DNA of 64,000 nucleotides, taken from NCBI GenBank assembly GCA_033283265.1, contig JAWMQN010000005.1:186001-250000 (forward strand). The letters are read 5' to 3'. Every line of letters starts with the position of its first letter. Within the stretch, counting starts at the first letter, position 1. The position numbers were made by a program, and so were the translations under genes. The notes beneath the pieces were generated by a model. It ran no database searches and was not told the DNA's origin. It saw nothing but the letters and a program-made list of their open reading frames with translations. Positions 8,606 to 17,254 of this stretch are shown piece after piece. Source of the stretch: Mangrovimicrobium sp033283265. GTDB taxonomy: Bacteria; Pseudomonadota; Gammaproteobacteria; Pseudomonadales; Halieaceae.

Positions 8606-10272
8606 GGTGAATCCCCTGTGTTGTCGCCCTGCCGGGCAGGAGCCGCTGCGCCGGGCGCAGCCTGCCTGATGAGGTCCGCCGCTTTCTCGGCGATCATGAT
8701 CGTCGGCGCGTTGGTGTTGGCCGAGGGCATGATCGGCATGACCGAGGCGTCGCTGACTCTCAGCCCCGCCACGCCGCGCACGCGCAACTGGGGATCGACC
8801 ACCGAGTCGCTGTCCGCGCCCATGCTGCAGGAGGACACCGGGTGGAAACCGACCGATGCGTTGTCGCGAATGAGTTCATCGAGGGCCTCGTCACTCAGCG
8901 CCGACGGCGGCGGGAATATCGTCCCGAGGACGTGCTCGCGCAGCGGCGAGGCCGCGTAGATGCGCTCCACCAGGCGCACACCGGCGCGCATCGCCGCGAG
9001 ATCCTCGGGGTGCTCGAACATGCGGTAATCGATGACCGGCTTGTCCGCCGGGTCGCTACTGCGCAGGCGGATCTGGCCGCGCGCCTTCGGCTGCATGATG
9101 TTGATACTGACGGTCACGCCGTGGCGTTCATGCGGGGTCTTCTTCTGCGGATCGTTGGCAAAGGGCAATAACTGCAGCTTGATGTCCGGCTCGGCCAACT
9201 CGGGAGTGGAACGGGCGTGAGCCATCGCATGCACCGCCGGGGTCGCCAGCAGGCCGCGCCGGGCGAAGATGTATTTCAGGCCCTCGAGCCCGAGGCTGAA
9301 GGGGTTCTTTATCGAATTGTAGGTCGGCGTATCGACCAGGCGCGCGCTGTGCAGGCTGGGATGCTCGTGGAGATTGTGGCCGACCCGCGGGGAATCCACC
9401 TGGACCTCGATGCCGAGCGCCTGCAGGTCCCGCGCCGGGCCGATGCCGGAGCGCAGCAGGATGGCCGGCGTCTGGATAGCGCCGGCGGCGACGATGACCT
9501 CGCCGCGGGCCGCCACGTGGTGGCTGGCACCGGCGAGCTGGAATGCCACGCCGGTCGCGCGGCCGCCCTCGACCAGCACGCGCTCCACCAGCGCCCCGGT
9601 GATGACCTGCAGGTTGCCGCGCCCTTTGGCAAGCCGCAGGTAACTGCTCGCGGTACTGCTGCGCAAGCCCCTGCGCTGGGTCGCGTAATTGATGAAGGCG
9701 CCGTCGATATCACCGGCGCAGTAGTCCGCTATGCCCGGGATCCCGACAGCCTCGCAGGCGGCCAGGAAAGGTTTGGCCAGCGGATGCACCACACGCAGCG
9801 GCGATACGCCCAGCGGCCCCTCAAAGCCGTGGCTGGGCGAAGGCTCGCCGGTGAAGGTCTCGGCCCGCCTGAAGTAGGGCAGCACGTCATCCCAGGCCCA
9901 GCCGCCGCAACCCGCGGCGGCCCAGGCGTCGTAGTCCGCCCGCGAGCCGCGGATATAGACCATGCCGTTGATCGCCGAGCCGCCGCCCAGTCCCTTGCCC
10001 GAGTGCCAGAACACGCGGCGCCCGCCGAGGCTGGGATCGGGCTCGGTGGCGTGGAACCAGTTCAACTCGGGGTTGCCAATATTCCTGTTCAGCCCGGCGG
10101 GCACGTTCACCCAGAGGCGATTGGTCGGCCCGCCCGCCTCGAGCAGCACCACGCGCTGGCGCGGGTCTTCCGAGAGCCGGCTGGCGAGCACGCAGCCGGC
10201 ACTGCCGCCGCCGACGATGACGTAATCCGCTGCGGCGATTTCAGCGATGGGTTCGCCTGATGAAGCACTCAT
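8602..10272 (-). CDS. GMC-family FAD-dependent alcohol oxidoreductase (choline dehydrogenase-like)
   Basis: A 556-residue glucose-methanol-choline flavoprotein. The ADP-binding motif is YVIVGGGSAGCVLASRLSE near residues 17-35. GMC signature 1 is HSGKGLGGGSAINGMVYIRG. The C-terminal active-site segment GFHPVSSCSMG holds the catalytic His, and SANTNAPTIMIAEKAADLI the second polar residue. It oxidises primary alcohols to aldehydes, passing electrons to the respiratory chain or oxygen. The ribosome site GGAGACTC precedes the ATG. It is the first gene of a leftward unit with the MFS gene. Two CAAC-N5-GTTG palindromes lie upstream, so TetR1 may control it. Confidence 0.92.
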   Translation of the reverse strand: MSASSGEPIAEIAAADYVIVGGGSAGCVLASRLSEDPRQRVVLLEAGGPTNRLWVNVPAGLNRNIGNPELNWFHATEPDPSLGGRRVFWHSGKGLGGGSAINGMVYIRGSRADYDAWAAAGCGGWAWDDVLPYFRRAETFTGEPSPSHGFEGPLGVSPLRVVHPLAKPFLAACEAVGIPGIADYCAGDIDGAFINYATQRRGLRSSTASSYLRLAKGRGNLQVITGALVERVLVEGGRATGVAFQLAGASHHVAARGEVIVAAGAIQTPAILLRSGIGPARDLQALGIEVQVDSPRVGHNLHEHPSLHSARLVDTPTYNSIKNPFSLGLEGLKYIFARRGLLATPAVHAMAHARSTPELAEPDIKLQLLPFANDPQKKTPHERHGVTVSINIMQPKARGQIRLRSSDPADKPVIDYRMFEHPEDLAAMRAGVRLVERIYAASPLREHVLGTIFPPPSALSDEALDELIRDNASVGFHPVSSCSMGADSDSVVDPQLRVRGVAGLRVSDASVMPIMPSANTNAPTIMIAEKAADLIRQAAPGAAAPARQGDNTGDSP

Positions 10273-10379
10273 GAGTCTCCGGTCCCTCTGCGAGGTACGG
10301 GGCGCTGCCCTGGCACGCTGGAGCGTGCCGCTTCGGGCCGTGCCCGCCTGTTATTGTTGTAATGGCTGTCCCGGCCCGG

Positions 10380-10430
10380 TCAGCCGGCGGTATTGAACTG
10401 CGGGTGCAGCTTTTTCCAGCGCGCCACAGG
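10380..10430 (-). pseudogene. C-terminal remnant of a paralogue of the uncharacterised 194-residue protein at 17255-17839
   Basis: Read leftward, this stretch ends ARWKKLHPQFNTAG followed by TGA. The intact protein at 17255-17839 ends NRWKEMHPEFNTVDY. The nucleotide similarity is also clear (TTGAACT-CGGGTGCA-TTCCAGCG pattern on the + strand in both). The frame is closed by TAA a few codons upstream, so only about 16 codons survive. Confidence 0.45.
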
Positions 10431-10605
10431 CCACGGGCTCCGCGATTATCTCCTGTGAGGAGCCGGCTTCCCCTGCGGGCGTTGTCCCTGACTGTGTCCA
10501 GCACGGCGTTGTCGAAGCCACTTGTCTCGACCGCCTCAGCGAGCTCACGGGTGTATGCCGGCTATCCACCCATTGCCTGATGCTGGCCCTGGATTAAATT
10601 ATTGT

Positions 10606-10618
10606 CAACTATAAGTTG
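10606..10618. promoter_or_regulatory. Operator-like palindrome CAAC-N5-GTTG (site A3)
   Basis: CAACTATAAGTTG has perfect 5-bp arms (CAACT/AGTTG) around ATA. It lies 248 bp upstream of the SDR start and 334 bp upstream of the GMC start. Flanks match site A1 closely (TTATTGT before, GC-TTTTAA after). Confidence 0.5.
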
Positions 10619-10790
10619 CTTTTAAAGGCGGGGTTTTCGGATACACTACCGCCATGTGGACCGTTTACATTAGTCAAGACGCGAAGGAAATGACTGGGAA
10701 TCCATAGAAAAAGCCCCATAATCCAGATATTCGCTGGACGACACCCTATCGAGCCGCCGCCCGGCTCCTGGTAAGCGCTCCGCATTGACA

Positions 10791-10803
10791 CAACTTTTAG
10801 TTG
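10791..10803. promoter_or_regulatory. Operator-like palindrome CAAC-N5-GTTG (site A4)
   Basis: CAACTTTTAGTTG has perfect CAACT/AGTTG arms and is followed by CTTTTAGAG, much like site A3. It lies 63 bp upstream of the SDR start, a typical repressor position. Confidence 0.5.
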
Positions 10804-10865
10804 CTTTTAGAGTCCTGAGAATAATATGAGAGCGGCCAAGGCGCCGTCGGGCAGAGAGGCAGTGA

Positions 10866-11651
10866 ATGAATACCGATGACGGCCCCCAGGCGTCCGCTGA
10901 ACGTCCGCGACCAGTAGTTCTCGTCACCGGCGCCAGCGGCGCGATTGGCGGCGAAATCGCCCGCCAGGCGGCTGCCGCAGGCGCCACGGTGGCCCTGCAT
11001 GGCGCCTCCCGGGACAGCGCGGAGGCCGCACGTGAACGGCTCCAGGCGACAGTCCCTGCGGCTGACCTGCTTGCGGTGAGCTGTGATTTTCACCACCCGG
11101 GTGACATCGCCCAACTGATCGAATCGGTCGTCGCCGCCCGCGGCAGGCTGGACAGTGTCATTCACTGCGCGATAACCGGCGCTCCCGGAGTGACGGGGCC
11201 ATTCGCGCAAACGGACCCGGAGAGCTACGGCAGGCACGCCGCACTGGTGATGGGATGCTTCCAGGAATTGTGCTCTCGCGCCCTGCCCCACCTCGCCGCA
11301 AGCGGGGGGTCGATCGTCACCCTCGTCTCGGACGCCGGGCGCTTCTCTGCGCCGCGCCAGTCCCTGATTGGGGCGGCGAATGGGGGAGTAATCAGTTTCG
11401 TGCGCAACCTGGCAGTGGATGTCGCGCGCGACGGCGTGCGGGTCAACTGCATAGCGACGAGCTATGTCGAAGGTACGCCCGCCTTTGCCAGATACGCCGC
11501 TGGCGGGCGCGGAGAGACGGCGCGCCGGCGGGCGGGCCTGGGCTTGCCCGGCGCGGCCGATATCGCCCCGCTGGCGCTGTTCCTCTGCGGGCCCGGTGGC
11601 AAAAAGATCACCGGCCAGGTGATCAGTATCAACGGCGGCCTCAATGCCTAG
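10866..11651 (+). CDS. SDR-family protein with a degenerate active site
   Basis: A 261-residue Rossmann-fold protein with a GAGAGGC ribosome site. The nucleotide-binding motif VTGASGAIGG is intact at about residues 20-29, and the C-terminal INGGL fits classical SDRs. The catalytic YxxxK is missing: the aligned segment reads LIGAANGGVISFVRNLA, placing Ile and Asn where Tyr and Lys belong. The Ser position (LVSDAGRF) is also atypical. It may bind NAD(P) without classical oxidoreductase chemistry, or use another mechanism. It is followed by a CoA-transferase gene after 111 bp and is probably in the same operon. The promoter holds two CAAC-N5-GTTG sites. Confidence 0.82.
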   Translation: MNTDDGPQASAERPRPVVLVTGASGAIGGEIARQAAAAGATVALHGASRDSAEAARERLQATVPAADLLAVSCDFHHPGDIAQLIESVVAARGRLDSVIHCAITGAPGVTGPFAQTDPESYGRHAALVMGCFQELCSRALPHLAASGGSIVTLVSDAGRFSAPRQSLIGAANGGVISFVRNLAVDVARDGVRVNCIATSYVEGTPAFARYAAGGRGETARRRAGLGLPGAADIAPLALFLCGPGGKKITGQVISINGGLNA

Positions 11652-11762
11652 CGCCGGCCGTAGCGGTGCCGACGCTGCGCCGGGCCGGCCTGAACCCGCG
11701 GGGCCAGGTGCTTTCGCCAGGCCATAAATCAAATAATTCGGGTATAGCCCGGGGAGAAGCAA

Positions 11763-12983
11763 GTGCAGCAAGCTGCGGATATTTTTGAAGGCGTGCGGGT
11801 GGTCGAACTCGCACAGTGGGTTTTTGTACCCGTGGCCGGCGCGCTGCTGGCCGACTGGGGCGCGGATGTCATCCGGGTCGAACACCCGGAGGGCGACCCC
11901 TACCGTGCCCTGGCGTCCCAGGGCATCGGCTCCGACAGTGGCGGGATCAACCTCGCGGTGGCGGTAGCCAACCGCGGCAAACGCTCCCTGGCGATCGACA
12001 TCAAGCGCAAGGAGGGGCTGGAAGTCCTGCACAAGTTGCTGGAAACCGCCGATGTCTTCCTTACCAGCCTGCGCCCAGACGCCCTGCGCCGCCTCGGTCT
12101 CGATGCGGACCAGTTGCGCGAGCGCCACCCGGGACTGATCTACGCCCGCGGCAACGGCTTCGGGGTGCGCGGCCCGGACGCCAACCAGGCAGGTTACGAC
12201 GCCTCGGCATTTTTTGCCCGCGGCGGCGTGGCCGATGCTCTGACCCCGCCCGGACGCGACTATCCCATCAGCCAGCGCGGCGCCATGGGCGACCGCAACG
12301 GCGGCATGGCGATCGCCTTTGGTATCGCCGGCGCACTGCTGAAGAAATACCGCACCGGCAAAGGCTCGGTGGTCGACGTCTCGCTGCTCGCCACGGCCAT
12401 GTGGACGCTCACCTCGGACCTGCTCACCGTGCTCAAGGGCGACGAAATGCCCCGCCCCGGGGACCGCAGCGAATCGCCCAACCCCCTGACCATGACCTAC
12501 CGCACCGCGGACCGCCGCTTCATCCAGCTGATGATGTTGCAGGCCGACCGCTACTGGCCCGATTTCTGCCGGGCCCTGGAACGCGAAGACCTGCTCGAGG
12601 ACCCGCGTTTCAGCGACCTCGCGGCGCGGCGCAAGAACTGCGCTGACTGCGTGGCGGTTCTCGACGCTGAGTTCGGCAAGCGCAGCTTCGAGGAGGCCAA
12701 GGCGTTGCTGTCCACCATCGACGCCCCCTGGGCACCGGTGCAACGCGTCGAGGAACTGCTGGAAGATCCGCAGGTTCTCGCCAACGGTTATATCGGCGAC
12801 GTGGCCGCCGATGGCGCCAGCCCCGCCTACCGCCTGCCCGCCGTGCCGGTACAGTTCGACGAGCAGCCGCCCGCCCTGCGCCGGGCGCCGGAAAACGGCG
12901 AGCACACGGAGACCATCCTGATGGAGATCGGTTACGAGTGGGAGGCGATCAGCACCCTGCAGAGCGAGGGTGTGATTCCCTGA
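11763..12983 (+). CDS. Class III CoA-transferase (CaiB/BaiF family)
   Basis: A 406-residue protein starting at GTG behind GGGGAGAAGCAA. Family features are FEGVRVVELAQWVFVPVAGA at the N-terminus, WGADVIRVEHPEGDPYR, and the catalytic Asp at about residue 146 in AGYDASAFFARGG. Class III enzymes move CoA from an acyl-CoA donor to a free carboxylate through a mixed anhydride on that Asp. Here it probably activates a carboxylic acid intermediate without ATP, as an alternative to the two AMP-forming ligases further right. Some members act as racemases, which cannot be excluded. Confidence 0.92.
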   Translation: MQQAADIFEGVRVVELAQWVFVPVAGALLADWGADVIRVEHPEGDPYRALASQGIGSDSGGINLAVAVANRGKRSLAIDIKRKEGLEVLHKLLETADVFLTSLRPDALRRLGLDADQLRERHPGLIYARGNGFGVRGPDANQAGYDASAFFARGGVADALTPPGRDYPISQRGAMGDRNGGMAIAFGIAGALLKKYRTGKGSVVDVSLLATAMWTLTSDLLTVLKGDEMPRPGDRSESPNPLTMTYRTADRRFIQLMMLQADRYWPDFCRALEREDLLEDPRFSDLAARRKNCADCVAVLDAEFGKRSFEEAKALLSTIDAPWAPVQRVEELLEDPQVLANGYIGDVAADGASPAYRLPAVPVQFDEQPPALRRAPENGEHTETILMEIGYEWEAISTLQSEGVIP

Positions 12984-13003
12984 GGGGGAAATTTTCCGGG
13001 AGA

Positions 13004-13033
13004 GCGCGGCGTGGCCGGATGGTCACGCCGCGC
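13004..13033. terminator. Bidirectional hairpin between convergent genes
   Basis: The arms GCGCGGCGTG and CACGCCGCGC pair perfectly, extend by about three more pairs, and enclose a GGAT loop. It lies between the stop of the CoA-transferase gene (+) and the stop of the amidohydrolase gene (-). There is no long T-run, so its efficiency is uncertain. Confidence 0.55.
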
Positions 13034-13042
13034 AATTGAACT

Positions 13043-14353
13043 TCAGGCCTGGAATTCCAGGTTGAACAGCTCGGCCGCGTTGTCCTGCAGTACCCGCTTG
13101 CGGATGGCGTAGTCGTGCTGCCCCAGCACCTCGACCAGCTTGTCCTGCACCCCCGGGTAGAGTGAGGTGGGATGCGGGTAGTCGGTCTCGAACATGATGC
13201 GGTCGACACCGATCGCCTCGAGCATATGCATGGGCGCGTGCTCCTCGAACCAGAACGTGGTCCAGAAGTGCTTCTGGAAATACTCCTTCGGCGTGCGCTG
13301 CAGGCCCCGGTTCTCGGCGGTACGGAACTCGAATAACTGGTGGTCCATCGCCTCGAGGACAAAGGGCACCCAGCCGCTACCGCTCTCGATCAGGCCGATT
13401 TTCAGCTCGGTGTACCTGTCGAGCAGCCCGGAGACCATGAAATTGGCCATGGTGGCGCAGGTGCCGATATGGTGCAGCATCGCGTGAATGGGCAGGCGCT
13501 GGTCGAAGCCGAGGTTGTCCCAGATGGCCGAATCCGCATCCAGCGCAGTATTCAGGTGGAAAGTCAGCGGGGTTCCCGTCGCGTTACAGATGTCGAGCGC
13601 CTCCTCCCAGAAAGGCGAGACCTGCCCGTCGGGGCCGAGGAAGGCGCAGGAAAGGCGTTCCGGCCGATCCGGCATGACCACGCCCTTGAGGCCGAGATCG
13701 ATGATCCGCCTGAGCTCGGCGAGCATGAGATCCCTGTCCCAGTAGGGCAGCGAGCCCATGCAGTTGATCCTGCCGCCGGACTCGTGCATGCGATCCGCAC
13801 AGGCGTCGTTGAACATCTTGATGCAGGTGAGCGCGAGTTCATTGTCCCCCAGCGCACACAGCGAACCCGCCTGGGTCACCCCCCCGTTGGGAAAGCAGAC
13901 CTGCGCCCACACACCCATGTCATCCATCGCCTGCAGGCGGGGTTGCACCTGGTAGGAGCCCGGAGCGATCTCGTCGTAGGTGCGGTAGGCGAGCCGCCCG
14001 AGCAGCTTGTTGTGGTCGGCGGCGATCACGTTGCCGCCGAGGGAACCGAAGTCCTTGTCGCCAATGATCCAGCGGTCGATGCCGTCCACGCGTTCCACCC
14101 GCGGCAGCTTGCCCTTGAGCGACTCGGGCGCATTGGCGCTGAACAGGTCCGGCGGCTCGGTAAAGTGGGTGTCGGTATCGACGATCTTGATGCCCTCGAA
14201 CAGGGGATCGACACCCCGCGCGTTGGCCGCGTAATCCACCTGGCGGACATAACCACCGGGCGCCCAGCCCTCGTTCAACCAGTAGCGCGCGGCATCATCG
14301 GCCCTCGCCTTGCCCACGGTGGTTACTTTTTCGCGTTCCATATCTCGTGCCAT
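13043..14353 (-). CDS. Amidohydrolase-2 family metal-dependent hydrolase (A)
   Basis: A 436-residue TIM-barrel hydrolase with ribosome site GAGGAGG. The metal motif near the N-terminus reads DTDTHFTEPPDLF. The C-terminal MFETDYPHPTSLYPG supplies the conserved Asp of the ACMSD/LigJ-like amidohydrolase-2 branch. Such enzymes hydrolyse or decarboxylate carboxylic intermediates or hydrate C=C bonds. The gene lies 20 bp downstream of a paralogue (14374-15570) and shares its motif pattern, so the pair is a tandem duplication and one operon. Compared with the paralogue it has an extra N-terminal stretch of about 45 residues before the metal motif. Confidence 0.88.
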   Translation of the reverse strand: MARDMEREKVTTVGKARADDAARYWLNEGWAPGGYVRQVDYAANARGVDPLFEGIKIVDTDTHFTEPPDLFSANAPESLKGKLPRVERVDGIDRWIIGDKDFGSLGGNVIAADHNKLLGRLAYRTYDEIAPGSYQVQPRLQAMDDMGVWAQVCFPNGGVTQAGSLCALGDNELALTCIKMFNDACADRMHESGGRINCMGSLPYWDRDLMLAELRRIIDLGLKGVVMPDRPERLSCAFLGPDGQVSPFWEEALDICNATGTPLTFHLNTALDADSAIWDNLGFDQRLPIHAMLHHIGTCATMANFMVSGLLDRYTELKIGLIESGSGWVPFVLEAMDHQLFEFRTAENRGLQRTPKEYFQKHFWTTFWFEEHAPMHMLEAIGVDRIMFETDYPHPTSLYPGVQDKLVEVLGQHDYAIRKRVLQDNAAELFNLEFQA

Positions 14354-14373
14354 GACTTTTCCTCCTCGACTGA

Positions 14374-15570
14374 TCAGTTCAGCGGAATGTTGTACACACC
14401 GGCGGCGTTCAGGCTCAGGACCTTGGCCCGCTCTTGCGTCGTGAGTCCGGACAATCTCTGCTCGAGATTATCGATGGGATAAAGGCTGGTGGGATGGGGA
14501 AAGTCGGTCTCGAACAGGCAGTTGTCTATACCGACCTGGCGCAGGGTTTCCGCTATGCTTTCCTTCTCGAACCAGAAACAGGCATAGAAGTTCTGGCGGA
14601 AATACTCGAGCGCGGTTTTCTGCATCTTGCGGGTCTCGGCAATTTCCACCTGCTGGTAGTCCAGCGCCTCGGTGAGGAAGGGAACCCAGCCGATGCCGCT
14701 CTCAACGGAGACGAACTTCAAGCCGGGATAGCGGTCCAGCACACCGCTGTAGATAAGGTTGGCCACCACCTTGGCGTTGTTGAAGAACAGCATCGCACCG
14801 GCAATGCCCGCGCGCAGGTCATAGGTCAGGCCGGGCCAGCCCTGGGTTCCCATCCAGTCGATCGACTGTTCGCTGGCGCCGATATGGAAGTTCACCGGCA
14901 GCCTGTGTTCCACACAGACTTCCCACAGTGGATACCAGTGTGCGGTGCCGAGGTCGGGAATGGCTTCGCCGCCGTCATCCCTGTGCAGGTGGGGATCGGA
15001 GTTGATATTGATCCCCTTCAGCCCCATGGCCGCAATGCGCCGGGTTTCCCGCACCGCTTCCTTCACATCCCACCAGGGCAGCAGGGCCATGGGGCAGAGG
15101 CGGTTGTTCGACTCCGCCTGCATTTCCGCCATGGCGTCGTTGTAGATCTGGACGGAGGCGAGGCGCAGTTCGGCGTCGACTTTCGCGGTCGCCTGCCCAC
15201 CGAAGCCGAGAATGTTGGGATAGACGATCTGGGCGTAGATACCCGCCTCGTCCATGACCTCGAGGCGCGCGGTCACGTCGGAGGAGCCGGGATGGACATC
15301 GTCGAAACGCAGCTTGAGAAAAGTATCGAGATCCCGGACTTTCCCGCCCTGCCGGAGAATTGCACTGTTGGGGTGGGCATTCATGCCGATGACCTTGTCA
15401 CCGTCGATTACCCAGGAGCGGGTGCCCTGGTATTCCCTGACCTGCGGCACCCGGTCCAGCAGCGATGCCGGCGCGCGCCTGGTCCACAAATCGTGGGGCT
15501 CGGTGAGATGGGTATCGGCGTCGATGATCTTGAGTGCGCTTGCACCGGAGGCCTGGGGCTGGGCAGTCAT
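14374..15570 (-). CDS. Amidohydrolase-2 family metal-dependent hydrolase (B)
   Basis: A 398-residue paralogue of the gene immediately downstream. It has DADTHLTEPHDLWTRRAP at the N-terminus, FHIGASEQSIDWMG in mid-barrel and CLFETDFPHPTSLYP near the end, the expected metal-site and catalytic Asp segments. A strong CCAGGAGGTAG ribosome site precedes the ATG. It is the first gene of a two-gene leftward operon. The function is probably hydrolysis or decarboxylation of a pathway carboxylate; whether the two paralogues act together or on different substrates is not visible. Confidence 0.88.
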   Translation of the reverse strand: MTAQPQASGASALKIIDADTHLTEPHDLWTRRAPASLLDRVPQVREYQGTRSWVIDGDKVIGMNAHPNSAILRQGGKVRDLDTFLKLRFDDVHPGSSDVTARLEVMDEAGIYAQIVYPNILGFGGQATAKVDAELRLASVQIYNDAMAEMQAESNNRLCPMALLPWWDVKEAVRETRRIAAMGLKGININSDPHLHRDDGGEAIPDLGTAHWYPLWEVCVEHRLPVNFHIGASEQSIDWMGTQGWPGLTYDLRAGIAGAMLFFNNAKVVANLIYSGVLDRYPGLKFVSVESGIGWVPFLTEALDYQQVEIAETRKMQKTALEYFRQNFYACFWFEKESIAETLRQVGIDNCLFETDFPHPTSLYPIDNLEQRLSGLTTQERAKVLSLNAAGVYNIPLN

Positions 15571-15994
15571 GGTAGCTACCTCCTGGAATTTCCAGATTTT
15601 GTTATTAAAGCGGCGGGCGCCTGTGCACGTGCCATAGACTGAAGGATAGCCCGTACTTCCAGCCGCGTTTCATTCGACCCGGAGCTGGCGACGCCTCAGC
15701 AGATATCCTGCATCGCGATCCCCTGTCCGTCTCGCATCGAAACGCCAATCGACCTGCCCGGTCGTCCCTGGCGGGTTACCGCCGCTGTGGGTGAGCGCTG
15801 TACGCCTGATGCAGGCCACCAATGCAGGGCATGAACTCGACGCGCAGCCTCGGCAACCCGGCGCGCCGTGCTTTTCTCGGCGATACAGGTAGGAGTTGGC
15901 CGATCGTTTCCGCTATTGTAGGGACCGCCTGGCGCGCGGCCGATGTCGCGAGACAACGCCCTGGATAACAGCAAAAACCCGCGGAGAGAAATAC
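15571..15994. other. Divergent intergenic region
   Basis: This 424-bp gap lies between the leftward amidohydrolase operon and the rightward MFS gene. A leftward frame of about 100 codons crosses it, but its composition is unlike a protein and it runs into the MFS start, so I do not call it. No operator of either recurrent type is seen here. Confidence 0.5.
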
Positions 15995-17236
15995 ATGAGT
16001 GCACCGTTCAGCCTCGGCTGGCGCCAGGTAGGCATCTGCATACTGCTGCTTGCGGCCACCGGCATGATCGCGGCGACCTACTCCCTGGTGGCGGTACCAC
16101 TGGCCCAGGAGTATTCCCCGACCCGCTCGGTGCTGATGCTGGCGATGACCGTACTCGCCGGAACCTGTGCCCTGCTCTCGCCGCTGCTGGGCACGCTGAT
16201 GGACCGGGTCTCCCTGCGCATTCTCATGCCCCTGGGCGGAATCTGCCTCGCGGCCGGCTATTTCGCCATTTCCCTGACCTCCTCGTTCAACCAGGTACTG
16301 CTTGTATTCGGCATCCTGGTCGCGCCGGCGAACGTACTGATCGGGCCGGTGGCTGTCACCGTGCTGCTCTCGCGCTGGTTTTCAGCGCGCCGCGGGCGGG
16401 CCCTGGGTATTGCGATCGCGGGAATTTCCATGGGCGGCTTCCTCTTCCCGATGATCATCCAGGGGCTGCTCGACGCCCACCCCTGGCGCGAGGCCCTGCG
16501 CTGGCTCAGCCTGGTCCTGCTGTGCTGGACCGTGCCGGCTGCGCTGCTGGTGGTGAACAGCCCGGCAGACCGGGGGCTGCACGCTGACGGCGCCCCCGAA
16601 CCGCCCGAAGAAGCCCGCAGGGAACTGGGGAAAGCCCCGATCTCTGCGCGCCGAATACTGACCGACCCGGCCTTCTGGATGATTGCCGCTACCGTCGCCG
16701 TCGTCACCGGAGGGATGAAAGGGATGATCACGAACCTCGCACCGCTGGCGATCGACACCGGCATCCCGGCCAGCACAGCGGCGACCCTGATTTCGGTCTA
16801 CGCCGGCAGCGCGTTTTTCGGCAAGGTCGCCTTCGCCGCGCTCGCCGACCGCTTCGGGCCCCGCTCACTGATGTTCATGGCACTGGGCGGCTTTGCCGCC
16901 GGCATGGGCTGCCTCACCCAGGCCGCGGGAGGCTACACGGTGATCGCCCTCGGCGTGGGTATCACCGGGTTGTTCGGCGGCATGATGGTGCCGATCGAGA
17001 GCTACATCGCACCGCGGGTCTTCGGCCAGCGCGCGGTGGGCCGTGCCATGGGCCTGCTGTCGGGGACGATTCTCGTCGTGCTGCTGGCCACCCCGCCGCT
17101 ATTTGGCTTCATCTACGATGTCACCGGCGCCTACACCGGCATCTTCTGGACTTTCACCGGGATCGCGCTGCTGGCGATACTCTGGGTGCCGCTTATCCGG
17201 CTGCACCCGCGGGATGAGAGCGGGCCCAGGCAGTAA
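15995..17236 (+). CDS. MFS transporter, monocarboxylate/oxalate-formate antiporter-like
   Basis: The start was set at the ATG at 15995 behind GGAGAGAAATAC; an upstream in-frame extension is not protein-like. The protein has 413 residues and about 12 helices. It belongs to a different MFS branch from the spinster-like carriers here (FSLGWRQVGICILLLAATG in helix 1, ALADRFGPRSLMF in the 8-9 loop). This branch commonly moves monocarboxylates or small organic anions across the inner membrane. Divergent from the amidohydrolase pair, it may import their substrate. The related MFS at 35373-36659 shares the WFRRRRG/WFSARRG loop pattern. Confidence 0.88.
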   Translation: MSAPFSLGWRQVGICILLLAATGMIAATYSLVAVPLAQEYSPTRSVLMLAMTVLAGTCALLSPLLGTLMDRVSLRILMPLGGICLAAGYFAISLTSSFNQVLLVFGILVAPANVLIGPVAVTVLLSRWFSARRGRALGIAIAGISMGGFLFPMIIQGLLDAHPWREALRWLSLVLLCWTVPAALLVVNSPADRGLHADGAPEPPEEARRELGKAPISARRILTDPAFWMIAATVAVVTGGMKGMITNLAPLAIDTGIPASTAATLISVYAGSAFFGKVAFAALADRFGPRSLMFMALGGFAAGMGCLTQAAGGYTVIALGVGITGLFGGMMVPIESYIAPRVFGQRAVGRAMGLLSGTILVVLLATPPLFGFIYDVTGAYTGIFWTFTGIALLAILWVPLIRLHPRDESGPRQ

Positions 17237-17254
17237 GCGCTATGCCCGCGGCCG

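Larger units (their letters stand above)
10273..10865. other. Divergent intergenic region with a gene remnant and two operator-like sites
   Basis: This 593-bp gap separates the leftward GMC gene from the rightward SDR gene. It holds a short C-terminal gene fragment near 10380 and two CAAC-N5-GTTG sites at 10606 and 10791 (all listed separately). No intact gene is convincing here. Confidence 0.6.

Noticed and set aside
10797..12905. Open frame of about 700 codons opposite the SDR and CoA-transferase genes
   Set aside because: Antisense to two well-supported genes with ribosome sites; no family features.
15696..16004. Leftward frame of about 100 codons upstream of the amidohydrolase operon
   Set aside because: Arg/Ser-rich composition, covers the MFS start, and no domain.
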